Positions 5,787-5,874 of a DNA stretch of 5,874 nt are shown here, piece after piece. The stretch lies in NCBI GenBank assembly GCA_900555215.1, contig USKR01000093.1:1-5874 (forward strand), given 5' to 3'. The DNA comes from an uncultured Ruminococcus sp. GTDB taxonomy: Bacteria > Bacillota > Clostridia > Lachnospirales > Lachnospiraceae. Numbering within the stretch: the first letter of the stretch is position 1; each line of letters starts with the position of its first letter. The notes under the pieces were generated by a model. It was not told the DNA's origin. It searched no databases and worked only from the letters and a program-made list of their open reading frames with translations. Position numbers and translations under genes: made by a program.

Positions 5787-5815
5787 ATTCTAACACAGGG
5801 GAAGGACTGTGTCAA
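5787..5815 (-). promoter_or_regulatory. Strong sigma-A promoter of the ABC importer-purF operon
   Basis: The minus strand has a perfect -35 TTGACA (5815-5810), a 17-base spacer and TAGAAT (5792-5787, 5 of 6), preceded by TGT, which makes it an extended -10. Transcription should start near 5780 and leave a leader of about 76 bases before the binding-protein ATG. This is the best promoter in the window. Confidence 0.88.
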
Positions 5816-5821
5816 ACACTT

Positions 5822-5874
5822 GTTGACCTGACCGGGACATATTTTATCCCGGCCAGGCCAACTCTTTTGTTTTT
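5822..5874. terminator. Long hairpin with terminator character at the operon's upstream edge
   Basis: Bases 5822-5837 and 5847-5862 form a 16-position stem around a 9-base loop. Read as plus-strand RNA it has 14 Watson-Crick pairs and two A-C mismatches, followed by TCTTTTGTTTTT, a good U-tract. Read as minus-strand RNA the two mismatches become G-U wobbles, so the stem is unbroken, but the following bases (AAGTGTTTG) are a poor U-tract. It most likely ends a neighbouring transcript coming from beyond 5874, or works in both directions. It insulates the operon promoter, which begins seven bases inside. Confidence 0.7.

Overview
The window reads as ordinary chromosome from a gut-type Clostridia, most likely Lachnospiraceae-like. 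The grounds are strong AGGAGG-type ribosome binding sites, consensus sigma-A promoter elements, mid-range GC by eye, a B. subtilis-type PurF with propeptide and [4Fe-4S] cysteines, and a long PurB. Species cannot be assigned from this sequence alone. Every gene I can support is on the minus strand, so transcription runs from high to low coordinates.

In transcription order: a strong imperfect hairpin (5822-5874) marks the upstream boundary. It is followed by a near-consensus extended -10 sigma-A promoter (5787-5815), a 13-bp palindrome just downstream of the predicted start site (5760-5772) and a small hairpin directly before the ribosome binding site. Three genes of a polar amino acid ABC importer come next: lipoprotein binding protein (4898-5704), permease (4168-4848) and ATPase (3370-4155). 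purF (1928-3355) starts 14 bases after the ATPase, and its Shine-Dalgarno sequence is fused to the ATPase stop codon, so importer and purF look like one operon. A 157-base gap follows, with a possible promoter and a foldable leader, and then purB (337-1770). A clear intrinsic terminator (271-309) closes purB. The left edge holds the first 65 codons of an unrecognised membrane-anchored protein (1-195).

Functional reading: PurF consumes glutamine and PRPP in the first committed step of purine synthesis. PurB acts twice later, forming AICAR and AMP. Placing an amino-acid importer directly upstream of, and apparently translationally coupled to, a glutamine-consuming enzyme suggests substrate supply. 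The ligand is not proven, and the binding protein lacks the usual carboxylate-binding arginine, so glutamine is only a hypothesis.

I see no CRISPR array, mobile element, phage gene, tRNA or rRNA, and no wholly new system. The points most worth a second look are the importer-purF operon, the palindrome after the operon promoter, the animal-like PurB, and the structured purB leader.
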